The notes beneath the pieces are model-generated. The model was not told the origin of the DNA and ran no database searches. It was given only the letters and a program-made list of their open reading frames with translations. A DNA stretch of 64,000 bases from Ramazzottius varieornatus (Eukaryota > Tardigrada > Eutardigrada > Parachela > Ramazzottiidae), in the NCBI GenBank assembly GCA_001949185.1, contig BDGG01000003.1, positions 491,612 to 555,611 of the forward strand, in the 5' to 3' direction. Shown in pieces: positions 33,101-44,823 of the stretch. Each line of letters begins with the position of its first letter. Within the stretch, counting starts at the first letter, position 1. The position numbers and the translations under genes are program-made.

Positions 33101-35901
33101 TGCAAGGAAGGGCTGCTGGGCAATATGGAAATCATGGGCATCATCAGTCACTTTAGACCGTTGATTATCGCTGCGACCTTCGCGGCAACGATTAGCACGT
33201 CTATCGGGTGTATTCATTTCGCGCCAAAGGTCTTCCAGGTAGGTCAGATTCCGTTTGTAAAATGATGAGTTGGCTCTTACGACTTGGTGTTGTAGGCGTT
33301 GTGCCGAGACAAGATATTCCCTGGAACCGCCATCTTTGGCAAAGGTTTTGGGCATCACGACGAACCGTATCCGGCGTACCTACTTTCCATGCTGGTCGCT
33401 GTTGCCTTTCTCATGCCATGTATGTTTTCCTATAAAAAACCAGAAAGCAAAACCTTTCACTTTACTCTGGATTAACGTATCCAGTAGAGTTTAAAGCATT
33501 CCAAGCACTGTCAATTGCGTACAATGATTCCGTTCTTAAACCTCTACCGTCTCCAGTGTGATCCATTTTCCGACGGTTTTTTCCAACATGTCTCCGGTAA
33601 CAGTGACTAAAGTCTGGACTGTGAACGGTGGGTGGCTTTTTTTCAGCTGACCTGAACTTTATCTCGAACATCGTCTGCAACTGCTTCCTGATGACGTACG
33701 CCTTGGTTAACTACGCCACATTTAATTCGTCCTATTCAAAATCCCCAGGTATGCAACTTTTTGTATTCTAGACGATCCACTTCTTCATGGTTGTAGTCTA
33801 ACAATGTCTCCATCAGAATATATGTTGTGATCTTGTTTAGGGTGGCGACCAACGTTCCGGTACTACAATCAATGGTTGAGCCTCTTTACGTGCGCCGCCT
33901 GCCTGGCATTCATGTTCGCTTTGGACTGGATGTCGGCCATCATCGTCTTCCTACTCTCCGTTGTCCTCTGGCTGTACGTCTTCTACAAGAAACCCGACGT
34001 CAACTGGGGTACCTCCGGTGAAGCCAACGTCTACCGCAGCGCCCTCTCCGACAACCTCCGACTACTCAAAGTCCAGACACACGTCAAGAACTACCGACCG
34101 CAGATTCTTGTACTGACTGGTCTACCGTTCGTCCGACCCTCGTTGGTCTACATGGCCAACAGCATAACTCGGTCCACCGGCAAGTGAATCCGCTGCTTCG
34201 TATGCACGAATAGATACTCGAACTTCTATGTTACAGGTCTAGTGATCTGTGGACACGTGATGGTCGGCGAACCCATCCGCGAACGCACTGTTCTTGAGCA
34301 AGAAGTCTACCAATGGTTCCGCCGAAGGAAGATCCGTGCCTTCTACGAGTACATTGCCGCGGACAGCACACTGTTCGGCGTGAAGGCTCTTCTTCAAACA
34401 GCGGGTATGGGCAAGATGAAACCCAACATTCTGATGATGGGATACCATTTGAACTGGGTCCAGTGGAACCCGGTGTCCATGAAGGAGTACGTCCAAGTCA
34501 TCCATGATGCATTTGATGCCAATCGAGCAGTCATCATCTTCTGCGCAAGGGAGGGCTTCGATATTTCCGAAGTGGTCAACTTTGAAAAAATTTGTGGTGA
34601 CAACGCTGCAGCCTCATTGGACACTGGTACAGTCACAAAAATGACTCACGATCCAATTTTTTTGGCCATGCTGACGATGTTGTCACAGACCACACATCGT
34701 TTCTTCATCTTTTCTGACTAGTGCCATTTTCTACGGTATTTTCGAGACAAGCAGAATAAGCTGGCGGTTAGTTGTCCACGGACTGACTGTTACTCTTGTG
34801 TTTCAGATGGAAAGGATGAACCCGAGTCCGAGCCGGAGAACAGAGCCGCCATTCCGCTGGAGGTCAATCCAACGGACAATCCAGAGTTGAAAGCACGCAT
34901 TGAGATGGCCGAACGGTTCGAGCCCGGCAGGAAAAAGAAATGTGCGGGCGAGGTGCACGTCTGGTGGTTGTACGATGATGGCGGTCTAACCTTGCTGGTG
35001 CCACACTTGATGCGTAGGAAGACGCCTTGGAAAGGCAGCAAGCTTAAGGTCTTTTGTCAAACTGGCAAAGACGGTAACGCGGAAGAAACCAAGAACAGCA
35101 TGGAGGCGTTGTTGAACAAGTTCCGCATTAAAGTCGATGATATCATACCGGTGGATTTGTCTATTGCACCTTCAACAGACGCGTATGTTCGGATCTTTCG
35201 TTATGATCATTTTTTAAAATCATTAGTAAACCGTTCAACTCCAAAATCTGGAACTTCGGCACGCGAATTGGCCCAGATCGTTCTCAAGTGGCGCACTTTT
35301 CCAGCCAGTAACAACGAAAACGTGCGCCACTTGTGGTAACGATTTGAGTAATTCCAGTTGATCACGTCCCGAACATTTGAAAGTCCTGTAGACTGTCGCC
35401 ATTATTGAGTCTGGATAAGAATATTTCTCTGCGGGTTTTAATTTCGTATTCTACGCGAAACCGCTTTCATTATTTCACCTTTGGACTTTTTTGCAGGATA
35501 AGTTCTTTCAATAGCGTGATCGAAGCCCAACGGATGCAGGCGGGCCACGTCAACGACCCGCATTATGTCATCGGTGACATGGATTGCTTTGATTATGGTG
35601 ATCGGACTATCAAGCAGATTCGGTAAGAGTTCGTTCCTTTAGAGAGCAGAACGTCTCAAAAGTTTTGAATTGCTGCTTGAAACAATTCACCCGCTGAATC
35701 ATTTCTCCATCTGCCAGGTTGAGAGAGCTCTTGTTGGAGAATTCAGCAGCGGCATCGTTGAATGTGATCACCATGCCGTTACCCAAACGCGGAAGGAGCA
35801 GGGCCTTGTACATGGCCGTGCTAGCCAGCATGAGTGCCGGTCTTCCGCCCACCTTGCTGGTCAGAGGAAACCAGGAGAACGTTTTGACGTTCCATTGCTA
35901 G
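30116..35901 (+). CDS. Cation-chloride cotransporter, NKCC-type SLC12
   Basis: Thirteen exons (30116-30505, 30863-31315, 31579-32047, 32135-32277, 32497-32654, 32728-33238, 33296-33419, 33647-33748, 33841-34179, 34237-34626, 34807-35182, 35497-35622, 35718-35901) join in phase to 1254 residues. A cytosolic N-terminus of about 390 residues leads 12 membrane spans. Markers are GLSTSAIATNG-like SLSTSAIATNGEIG, FMIARSLGPAFG, GILAGTSITGDLRDPSGAIPKGT, KSPGWRPTFRYYN and KKPDVNWG, then the C-terminal domain (VWWLYDDGGLTLL) and end LLVRGNQENVLTF. Plasma-membrane Na-K-2Cl entry is the expected role. RFQV at about 152-155 fits a SPAK/OSR1 kinase docking site. The N-terminus holds a duplicated SHVxFH..DP module. 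Intron 9 is GC-AG (ACCG|GCAAGT). Introns 1, 2 and 11 hold palindromic elements. Confidence 0.93.
30545..30651. repeat. Intronic palindromic element, copy 7 (near full length)
   Basis: The whole palindrome is visible: GGCAAACAGAACGGACAAGA, then TTCAAGTGGCGCGCACTTCC (30572), then AAAAGTGCGTCACTGTGAAA and the outer arm GGACGATTCGTTTGCC. It lies in NKCC intron 1. Confidence 0.92.
31358..31432. repeat. Intronic palindromic element, copy 8
   Basis: CGCCCAGATTGTCAGCTCGA continues GTGGCGCAGG. TTGCGCCACTTGTAAAAACG continues ATC. It lies in NKCC intron 2, next to copy 9. Confidence 0.88.
31446..31531. repeat. Intronic palindromic element, copy 9
   Basis: CTCAAGTGGCGCACACCTTC (31451) pairs with GAGCGTGCGCCCCTTGAG (ending 31503). 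The outer arm CAATCTGGTCGAGTTCATTT follows. It lies in NKCC intron 2. Confidence 0.9.
35270..35347. repeat. Intronic palindromic element, copy 10
   Basis: CCCAGATCGTTCTCAAGTGG continues CGCACTTTTCC. AAAACGTGCGCCACTTGTGG continues TAACGATTTG. It lies in NKCC intron 11. Confidence 0.92.
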
Positions 35902-36353
35902 TACTACCTGTGAGATGTAACAATTGCTTCTTCTGCAACCGAACAGCGTTTCTGCACGAGACTGCTGGCCATACACTGCGCAGCACGATCAGCTGATCGA
36001 CGTCCGGTTGCCTTTTAACTTGCTCAAGCAATCAAGCGTGTGTCTGATCAGCTGATCGGTCTCATGCGAACAACATGGCGAGCAAATCCGGGCGCACATG
36101 AACCGTCCGGAACTGATTTCGGGCGTTTGAACTGTCACATCTCACAGGTAGGACTGTACTAGCCTAGTAAACGGTTCCAGAGTTTTATTAGATACTTCTA
36201 GTCCTTCCTGTCAAATGCGGGCTTCAATTTCAGCCGTCGTTTCTGAGAAACAGTTTTTTGTCAATATACAGTAGTTACCATGTTGAACAACCATGAGAAA
36301 CAGCTACCATGTTGACTGTGAGGTTCGATCTGGACATAACAGTTTGCGATTTG
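35902..36353. other. Downstream region of the SLC12 gene
   Basis: About 450 bases with the expected 3' UTR. The hexamer-like motif TGATCAGCTGATCG recurs (35985-35996 and 36046-36058). Nothing else is supported. Confidence 0.4.
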
Positions 36354-37127
36354 GTCAATGCGCGCAGCAGGGCACTTTCACTTGCAGCTGAATGGGGCCT
36401 CAATTATCCGCGCTGCTGATTAAAAACTCGGCTTGACGGACTAGCTGTGCAGAAACTTGACAGAAGCCGTTTTGTAAAGCAAAGCTGCTCCAATGTATCG
36501 TTCACGGCTCTGTGTACTTTTCGGCTTACAGACCAGAACAAATAAGCTTTCGAAATTTCACTCAATAGAAGTTCAACAGTATCAGTTACTGTGTGAACAA
36601 TCGAGAAGGGAAACACGATCTGGGCGGTAGATTCGACGAAACAATGGTATCGCGTTGCCAATATTTTCCTTTTGAATGGAAAGGAAAAATTTCAGTGCTC
36701 GGCAAGTGTCAATGAGTGATTATGCATGTGCTGATGATTGACAACGTGCTGATGCTTCACCACAACATCAACATTAATACTTTCAGCACGATCGTTTTCA
36801 TGTTTGCAGAATACTACCGTCCTATTTGTATATACAGAATTTTTATTGGCTGGTACCGTGTTGCGGAGGCTGGTCCAACCGATAGGCAATTTTCGAAATT
36901 TCGAAATTCGGACTGGCAGGTCATGAACGCCAAATCTCAAAAAGGGAGAACTGGTCGTCTTGATTTTCTTCTGACCGCACTGATGACTACAAAACTTATC
37001 CCAGGTTCGGCTTCGATAGATAAGACTGTCCCGATTACTCCAGTTTTTTTCTAAGCAAATACCGTGCACGTGTTTCGCGCGAAGAGACGAAACACCAAAT
37101 TTCACCAAAACCGCCCGAAACCGTGGA
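36354..37127. repeat. 0.78-kb dispersed repeat R, copy 1
   Basis: The segment from GGTCAATGCGCGCAGCAGGG to CCGAAACCGTGGAAAAAA reappears inverted at 47785-48563 with only scattered differences, mainly near the 37-kb end. It contains open frames of 85 and 112 residues present in both copies, but these are unrelated to any family I know and lack splice context. No terminal inverted repeats or target duplications were found by eye. Confidence 0.88.
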
Positions 37128-37652
37128 AAAAAATTCCAGCGTGCTGGTGTTCTGCTGACCGATGGTCATTAGAGTTGCTTTGGTGAGAAGACCGAGGTAC
37201 ATGCAAACAAAAAGACCCAGACCCGAAAGACCAAAAGCTAAAAGTGGGAGGTGAATGAAGCCGAGTGATTGTATACACAAAAAGGACGGTCGTACGCAGA
37301 GTGGTAAATATCTTATGCTGCTGTGCCTCTCTCTGACTGTAAACAAGGCGATTAACCAAACTAGGCTGAATCAAATAACTTCGAAAGTCATTTGCGTAGG
37401 TCGGCCCTGGTCTGAGAACTTCGACACGAAAGACCGATCACCCTGCGCGATAGAAACTTAGGACTCAGTTGGAAGGCGTATCACTGGATTACTTATTAGT
37501 GGTCGACGCGTACTATCAGCGCGAGGCGAAAAAAGTACAAAAATAATAGCTTAGACAATTATCACATAGAAGCAAGGAGGAGAAGGAAGACGAGGAAGAG
37601 GAGGAGGAAGAGTTAGGCAAGGCGAGGGCAACAATGCCTTACTAAAGCGTAT
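37128..37652. other. Spacer with purine-rich tract
   Basis: This holds the 3' flank of the first CBM14 cuticle gene. A plus-strand purine tract (AGGAGGAGAAGGAAGACGAG and onward) spans about 37574-37615. No gene is supported. Confidence 0.45.
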
Positions 37653-38577
37653 TTACTGCTCCTGGGTCTGCGACTGGGAGGCATCGCTTCCCGAAGCTTG
37701 GGCCGATCCGCTGGCTGCCGATCCGCTGGCATCGGAAGACGCCGAGCGAGCCGCAGCTTGCTTCCTAGCGCCACCACTGCTTTTCTTGCTGCTGCTGCTG
37801 CTGCTGCTGCTCTTGCTGCTGGAGGACTTGGAGCTCTTCGAAGAGGAAGGCTTGCTGGCAGACGCGGAGGCAGAGGACTGGACGGCCCCAGTGGCGGCGG
37901 CCTGCAGTTCGTAGTCATCCTGGTTGTCCAACAGGACATTTTTCTCGGTGTACAGACGGCTGTTGGAGTAATCCTGGAACTGCTTGGACTGGCTGCAGTC
38001 GACGTTCCAGAACCAGTCGCAAATCAAGGTGATTTGGTTGAACACCTGCAACAGCAACAGATTGTGAACACATCAGATGCATAAAATAGCAGTCCCTCAA
38101 GACCTCTGATATCCTATCGCGCGCCAGCAAAAGAACCCCCGTTGGTCGAAGTACTCAGAAACGGGTGACGGCAACACCTTTTCCAGCTTCGATCAACAAT
38201 GGCATAAAAACATGTTTGGGCACGGGTCTACTTACAGTCATGTTGGGGCACAGGTAGCTGGTCAAGTTTCCATTGACGTCACATCGATGAAAGACCTGGC
38301 AGCGGCTGCTATCATCAGCATAGAAACCAGGCTGCTTGAACGAAGCGCAGTCAATGTTGGACTGCGGAATCTCTGACAGAATGGGGAAGTCCTGTCCGGG
38401 TTGGGCAGCGGCATAAATCTCTTGAATTTGATCAGTTCCCAATGGAGCCTTTCCACGGAGTTTGTCCAAGGCGTCCCAGACTTTGGGGTTCTGGTCGCCA
38501 TTGGCACGGCGGACTCGGTGCAGCGAGCCAGCGCTGGCCACAGCAACCAGGACGGAAAGGACGACGAGGCACTTCAT
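37653..38577 (-). CDS. Secreted one-domain CBM14 cuticle protein, copy A (poly-Ser tail)
   Basis: Two exons (38577-38236 and 38045-37653) give 244 residues. A clean signal peptide (MKCLVVLSVLVAVASAGS) and a dibasic stretch (HRVRR) are followed by one chitin-binding domain with six Cys (IDCASFKQPGFYADDSSRCQ..., SYLCPNMTVFNQITLICDWF). Then comes a Ser-rich tail with long Ser runs and Ala/Gln repeats, encoded by AGC repeats at about 37785-37820. One peritrophin-type domain in a short secreted protein fits arthropod CPAP1/obstructor-like cuticle proteins. Exon 1 is almost identical to the divergent copy B, while intron and tail differ. A TATA box lies about 100 bases upstream of the ATG. Confidence 0.92.
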
Positions 38578-39534
38578 GGCTGACGAGCAGTGATACTAGT
38601 GCGGAAATATTGGGTGATAGACTGAGAGAAGCAAATGGAAAGTGATGGTTACTCGAACGACCTCGTGGCCATCTTTATATGAAATCGGAACGGTCGGTGT
38701 CTCGGTGAGAAGAACTTCAGAGAGAAAAGATTTTTGTCGAATATTATGCCACCGGTCGGACCAAGTAGGGCAGCATGGTGCATTGCCAGTGTTATGTGAA
38801 CAATAGGCGGCATTTTGACACTAGTTTTCCGCATCGTTCGAAGACACAAAATTCATCTATGAATTACCGTTATTAACCAGCGTTGTTTCATTTGGTAACA
38901 CATTCGAAATCCTTTTCTGCATCGGCAACACAGTTTCTTGTACCTGTAGAAATTATCTAAGAAGGAAGCTGTATTGTTTTTAGGGAGGACTTTTTGCTCT
39001 TGTTTTACAACGTGTTCGGTGACATCATCATTGGATTAAAAATCAATGGAAAAAATGATGAAATTACATCAACGACAAAATATGTTGGGGTGAGTGGCCG
39101 AAAGGCTCCGATAACGAACACCAATGATAATCATACGCACGATCGACCTTGGCGCGAGCAGACACTACGCTGACTAAAAGCGTGCGATATGTGGATAAAG
39201 ATGTCGATGCGCGAAGAAAACAATGGTTGGTAATGACGTTTGCACAAAAGATCGGCTTAACGAACACACGAACAGTTTTGATGATATCTATCAATGTCAA
39301 TATTTTTTATTGGAGATGAAGGAAATACCGTGCCGCACCTTTCAAAACCGTGCATAAACAGCACCGAATCAATTATTAATGAGACTAATTACGGGAAAAA
39401 CAAGAAAACGGGAAAGCTTTCGAGGTATAAAAACTTTTCACCAGAGAATTCGAAAGACCATCAGTTCTCATACCTCCTTCCACTTGTCTACATCGGCATT
39501 ACTTCTTCCTGCTCCCCAGTCAGCAGCAGCAACA
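38578..39534. promoter_or_regulatory. Bidirectional promoter region of the CBM14 gene pair
   Basis: About 0.96 kb separates the two start codons. TATA boxes are placed symmetrically: TATAAAAA at 39426-39433 (about 109 bases before the copy B ATG) and, on the minus strand, ATATAAAG at 38680-38673 (about 100 bases before the copy A ATG). The middle is AT-rich with no ORF. Confidence 0.7.
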
Positions 39535-40252
39535 ATGAAGTGCCTCGTCGTCCTTTCAGTCCTGGTTGCTGTGGCCAGCGCTGGCTCGCTGCACCGAGTC
39601 CGCCGTGCCAATGGCGACCAGAACCCCAAAGTCTGGGACGCCTTGGACAAACTCCGTGGAAAGGCTCCATTGGGAACTGATCAAATTCAAGAGATTTATG
39701 CCGCTGCCCAACCCGGACAGGACTTCCCCATTCTGTCAGAGATTCCGCAGTCCAACATTGACTGCGCTTCGTTCAAGCAGCCTGGTTTCTATGCTGATGA
39801 TAGCAGCCGCTGCCAGGTCTTTCATCGATGTGACGTCAATGGCAACTTGACCAGTTATCTCTGCCCTAATATGAGCGTAAGTCTCACACATGAGAGCTGC
39901 AAGCGGTCGTTCACTTCATCACTTGATTCATCTTCCCTGTTTGCAGTTGTTCAACCAAATCACCTTGGTCTGCGACTGGTTCTGGAACGTCGACTGCAGC
40001 CAGTCCAAGCAGTTCCAGGATTACTCCAACAGCCGTCTGTACACCGAGGGAAATGTCCTGTTGGACAACCAGGATGACTACGAACTGCAGGCCGCCACCA
40101 GGGCCGTCCAGTCTTCCCGCAGCCGTACCAGTAGCAAGAGCAGCAGCGTCAAGAAGCAGTCGCGCGCGGACTCTTCGGAATCTAGCGATCAGGTTGACCA
40201 AGCTTCCGGAAGTGATGCCGTTGAGGAACCATTCCAAGCTCAATTAGAGTAA
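39535..40252 (+). CDS. Secreted one-domain CBM14 cuticle protein, copy B
   Basis: Two exons (39535-39876 and 39947-40252) give 215 residues. Exon 1 encodes the same signal peptide, the pro-segment NGDQNPKVWDALDKLRGKAP and the first part of the CBM14 domain as copy A. Exon 2 completes it (LFNQITLVCDWFWNVDCSQ). The tail is shorter and less Ser-pure than in copy A, ending with an acidic segment (EEPFQAQLE). The intron is 70 bases against 190 in copy A and unrelated in sequence. The product should be exported to the chitinous cuticle or a similar matrix. The pair shares its upstream region and is probably co-expressed. Confidence 0.92.
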
Positions 40253-41014
40253 ACGCATAGTACGAGCGTCCACGGTCTACCGGTCATCCCGTCTATTGTA
40301 ATTTCCGTCTTCTGATTTCATTTCTCTGCTTGTGATTGTAATCTATGCTATTTATTTGTTTTTTGTCCCTCATGCAGAAGTTGAATCATATACAGGCGCT
40401 CTTCTGTTGTTCATGCGCAAACGAGATTCTCAATGTGACCCCTGGCAGAACTCTTGCTCGTTACACAAGTGCGAAGAACCCAGCCTCCACACACCTTCAG
40501 CAGTCAATCAGGCGAGAAAATGCCTATGAAAGGAGCATCGAGCGATTAACTGCAGTACGAGGTAGACTCCACAATTCCGGAGGGCCAATTTCCCATCATA
40601 ATTCGGGCGGCTCGAAATTCGATACGTAGTTTGCTATGCTGTATTGGTTGATCATCGTACTTTTACGAGCAAGTTCGAAAAGACGAAGCAACTTTATTAA
40701 ACTGAGACAACTGCACTATCGGGAGAACTTGCAGTTCATTTAAATACAGGAATGATAGAAAAAGGCGGAAACTAACGAAACGAGAGCAGATGGTTATTGG
40801 GTCGGTTAATTATCACAGATCATTAATCGGTACCTTAAGGTGAGAATAGCCTCGGGAAGGGTACTCGGGAGGCCTTTTCACAAATAACAATAGTGGTAGA
40901 TCGAGATGTGAACTACATTTTAGAAAAACGTCGGTGTCGATATCTCCATCCGGTAATTCAGTGTGAAAGTCTAATGTTGACCACCCAAATTGAAGATTGT
41001 CTCTCTTGCTGGTC
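40253..41014. other. Spacer after copy B
   Basis: This contains the copy B 3' UTR. A stretch at 40400-40620 stays open for 94 codons but has no family similarity. Nothing else is supported. Confidence 0.4.
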
Positions 41015-41918
41015 TTATCAGGTGCGGAAGTATGACTTGTCCCCCGTTGTCGACCACAGTTTCAGAAATTAGTTTCTCCCCATTGAGCCAAGTACTTCAT
41101 CCCAAATTTTCAGCAATATGATGCACCATTCAGCATTCACATACGTTCAGGGATATCCAGATTATGAGCGTGCGCCGAGCTGCGGAATTAGTTTACCGAA
41201 AGGGCTGTTGTGTGGAAAAAAACGCCACTTTCGGAAAAACATTTGTTTCGAGCGCCCAGTTCCCTTGGGAAACCTCATTACGTTTTCGAAGCATGCTCCC
41301 TTGGTGGTTCTTTTGAAAGCAATAATAGGTTTTCTTTTGGATACATTGGGTGTCGAATTTATCCGGCTGGAAACTTGGACGCGGGTCCGAAAAACACTGG
41401 CTCTCGCCTTGCGAGAGCTGAAAGAGTTCAGTCGCGGAACAACTCCCACCGAAAATGGACCATACCCTGATGCATCTACTGCAAATCTCACAAAAAGTTT
41501 TCAAGATGCCCATGAGAAGTGGAAAAGTGGCGCATTTTAGAGGACGTTTTTACACCCTCGAAAACGAAAATTCTTGTTTTTGAAAAACCAGAAGTCGCAG
41601 TCAGATAACTTGTGACTGTTGTCGTGAAGAACCAACTCAGTTCCATAGACTAATATGATTCGCTTTGAAATCGGTCAAGCCAGTAGCTGTAGAAAAAATT
41701 CGGAAAAACAGAAAAACAATCTTCTCCCTTTGACTGTAAACCTAGTTTTCTCCTCGTGTGGGCAACGCACGGACCTGATTCTTGCTGCAGAAAAAGGAGA
41801 AGTGTTGGTGGACAACCCGTCACATGAAGCAGAAGAGAAAAGACGAAAATCTAACTCGTAAAAATTTTTCAAATATGTCCCCTCGAAAAGGGACAAGTTA
41901 TACTTCCGCACCTAATAC
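41015..41918. mobile_element. DNA transposon relic, family T (copy B, about 0.9 kb)
   Basis: The left end TTATCAGGTGCGGAAGTATG continues ACTTGTCCCC. The right end GGGACAAGTTATACTTCCGC continues ACCTAATA and is the inverse. The interior differs from copy A, so it is an internally deleted or exchanged non-autonomous copy. No transposase is recognised. Confidence 0.8.
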
Positions 41919-43225
41919 AAATTAGTGGCACACGCGTGCTAGTTTCCCGGACACGGGACAAAGTCAGTGTTCGATGCTGACAAAGGCTAGCAAAAGCTCG
42001 CTTCGACTTTGAAGCCGAGCTTCCAAATGAAGAGAAAGCCAGCCTGTGCTCAGCTGCTCGGAATCCGCCAATATGTAGAAACGTACCAGGGCACGCGGTT
42101 GCTCTCCACTGGTCAAGCCTCTCTCTGGCCAAGTCACTGTTCACACAGAAAATCAGCTGGGCTTCCTGAACAATGCACTGTTTTCGGGGCGCGTAGTTTA
42201 TCATAGTTGCGTAGTTTAGAAAACAATTAACATGCTCGTAGAAGCGATCATCTTAATTGTTTTCTAAAATGGCCAATCAACAGAAGGATGTTTGAGGTAG
42301 AGTGTACTAGGAGCGATTGTGGATACTTGGCTCCGTTGTCTATTTTGGAAAAACTAGCAGACTCTTCGTCTTGTCGAGATCTACATATTTGGTGCTTGGT
42401 AGCCTCGTGGGACTAACCCGTCAGGATGAAACCTCGGCACAAGTTCGTTTTTTTATGGCAACACAGCAGGGCAATAAAACCATTGTGACCACCGCGACAA
42501 CCTTCATTGTGTAGTTTCATCATATCCTTGTATTCCTGCACTATTGTCATATGAAAATTGCAAGCGCAGTGAATTTCCTCCTGAAGATGCCCAGGTTTTC
42601 GGAGATCTTCGCCTTAAGAAACTAAGTAAGGGAAAAGAGGGCGTAGACTGAGGGGATTTCAACTAGGACGTCGTCAACAGCAGACGCTTTATAAGATATC
42701 CGATATCCGGGATGACCATCGGAGTCGACAGGGAGATATCTGGAGACTAAAGTGATGAGTGATAGCTTACGTAACAGTGCATCGGTTGATGTAACTCCTG
42801 GCCATTTAACAGTGCGCTAACCCTCTTCCTCCCACCGTCGACTCCTCAACTCTGGCCCATAACACTGACTGCACGTGCGACTTCATCTGCACCGAAACCG
42901 ATGAATCTCTGATTCTTGCGCATGCTTCTGCCGACGGCTAAATTAATTGTCACGGCTTCAAATCGTTGTATCGTTTTCTCAGCAGTGGCAAGTCTGTCGA
43001 GATTTCAATGGACGATATGATTCTTCGAACTTTCAGACATCGCAAACCCAGTACTGAAAAAAGACACGCCACTTGATCGGGGCGATTAAAAATTTTACCG
43101 AAGTCAATACTGTTACAGGACGGCTTCAGACTGCGTTCTCCACTAAACTCATCGTTCCACAACTCTTGCAGAACCGCGGTGTGTCTCCCCAAATTGTTGC
43201 TGGACATATACGGAACCAGGGAAGG
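41919..43225. other. Non-coding spacer
   Basis: About 1.3 kb without a supported gene. It contains the hairpin listed next and the start of a direct repeat (43098-43151) that recurs at 43610-43663. Confidence 0.4.
42208..42274. repeat. Short hairpin (TAGAAAACAATTAA arms)
   Basis: TTTAGAAAACAATTAACATG and ATCTTAATTGTTTTCTAAAA form inverted arms of about 16 bases around a short loop. Confidence 0.8.
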
Positions 43226-43663
43226 ACAGAAAACGTGGTGAAATGAGCACCCCATTTACTTTGCGAACCTCAGAAAAAACGCGGAGTTCCTACTTTCGTT
43301 TCTCTCCTGATCGTGAATAGGAACAAACCGACCCAAGACTGCTTTGTCACCGCTGTTGAAAAGTGGACTCTGCAGGGTGTTTTTAAGGGAGAATCGGTTC
43401 GCTGAGACGAAGCGGAAGCACCACAGAAGGCTTTGAATCGTGAGCGGCACCAAACGAGGACCATGGTCACATCATGGTGGACAACTCACGCTTGTTACCG
43501 CTTCATGCTTCCTCTACCCAATAAACCGATAGCGGTAGACTTGGCCTCTCTGGAAACGGGGTAATTACTGGAAAAGTCCCTTGTGCAACAGCAGGTGTTT
43601 TTCAGTCCGCCGAAGTCATTACTGTTGCAAGACGGCTTCAGATTGTGTTCTCCACTAAACTCC
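43098..43663. repeat. Pair of 53-base direct repeats
   Basis: GAAGTCAATACTGTTACAGG...CTCCACTAAACTC at 43098-43151 recurs at 43610-43663 with a few changes. They lie inside the transposon relic copy C. Confidence 0.8.
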
Positions 43664-44005
43664 GCCGCAAAACCGTACGAAGTGAAATGGAAACTCCCTT
43701 TAAGAGCTCTAGTAGTACGCACCTGACGCAAACAAACTATCATTATTTCACGAGATTAGGAGACCTGCAGCGAGTAACAAAAATCCTCTCGGAAGAGGCT
43801 GTAGAGAATGGCTTCAGAACGTTTATATTTTCTCTTTCCGCCCCCTGCTGCTGCGGCGGTATGAATTTGCTGCCAAAAAAATGGCTCAACTACCTTGATG
43901 GTTTGGATGAACAAGTGAACCAAAAACTTCCAAATTTGAAGTCAGGAAAAAACTTTGAAACCTTTACTTCGAAAAGTTGCAGGTCATACTTTCGCACCTG
44001 ATAGA
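43226..44005. mobile_element. DNA transposon relic, family T (copy C, truncated, inverted)
   Basis: The right terminus AGGTCATACTTTCGCACCTG followed by ATAG matches the family T end. 43230-43470 is the inverse of copy A 27660-27870 at the same distance from the terminus (about 530 bases). No left terminus is found, so it is truncated. Confidence 0.7.
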
Positions 44006-44686
44006 ATCAAAGGAAAGAAACGGACTAAAGGCGAAGCGGACCGCATCGCGATCGAAAACGGACTGGACTCAGAACGACCAAAAACGAGAGCGGACTGGGA
44101 ACGGATGCGCACCCGGATCTTTAAACTTACAGAGTCGTTCCCATTAAGCTTACGGAGTCGTTCCCACTCCGTTCGCTCGTCGTTCAGCGTCTTTTCTTGA
44201 CCTGGTCTTGGGTCTCACTTGCCACACTACATACACTGTGACGTGACTAATCAAATTAGCAAACTGCTTTGGACGAAAGATCCCACCATGTCTCTCGTTG
44301 TTCTTGAAAACTAAAAATCAGCTGTGTCGTCACTATCCCCAACTACGATCGGTCCTGCAAACCCTGCTTTCAGTTTTTCATCCCAGAAAGCTCACTTGAC
44401 TCGCCCGACGGCACCATCAAAGAACACCTGTCTTTCGACTCCAATGAGAAATTTCACTATCACCAATGTTTTCAGTGGACAAAAAGTCCGAGTAGAACAG
44501 ACATCTCCAGAAGAAACGAGATCGAAAAAGGCCATTTTTGCCGTTCGTGAAATGGAGCTTTTTAACCGGTAAGATTGAGTGGTACAGACAAGGAAATATG
44601 GCTCATCTCTGACTGCCACTCTCCCGTCACATGACACGCTCACAGTAAAACCGAAATCGCCGAAATGTTTTGCAAACATTAGTAAC

Positions 44687-44823
44687 GCGCCTGGCCTAAA
44701 TATGAGCATGGACAAAACTACGGGCAGCGGAGCGACTTAGTTGATTGGTCAACTTCAGCTGACCCGTGCCGCTTTTGCTCCGCTGCCCACAGTTTTGACT
44801 ATGCCCATATTTAGGCCAAGCGC
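44687..44823. mobile_element. MITE-like palindrome (GGCCTAAATATG arms)
   Basis: The left arm GCGCCTGGCCTAAATATGAG continues to ...GGGCAGCGGAGC. The right arm is its inverse, ending CATATTTAGGCCAAGCGC. Arms are about 45-50 bases with roughly one mismatch in eight around a 35-base loop. Confidence 0.88.

Noticed and set aside
36404-37108. 85- and 138-residue frames in repeat R
   Set aside because: Present in both copies simply because the DNA is duplicated; no domain or start context.
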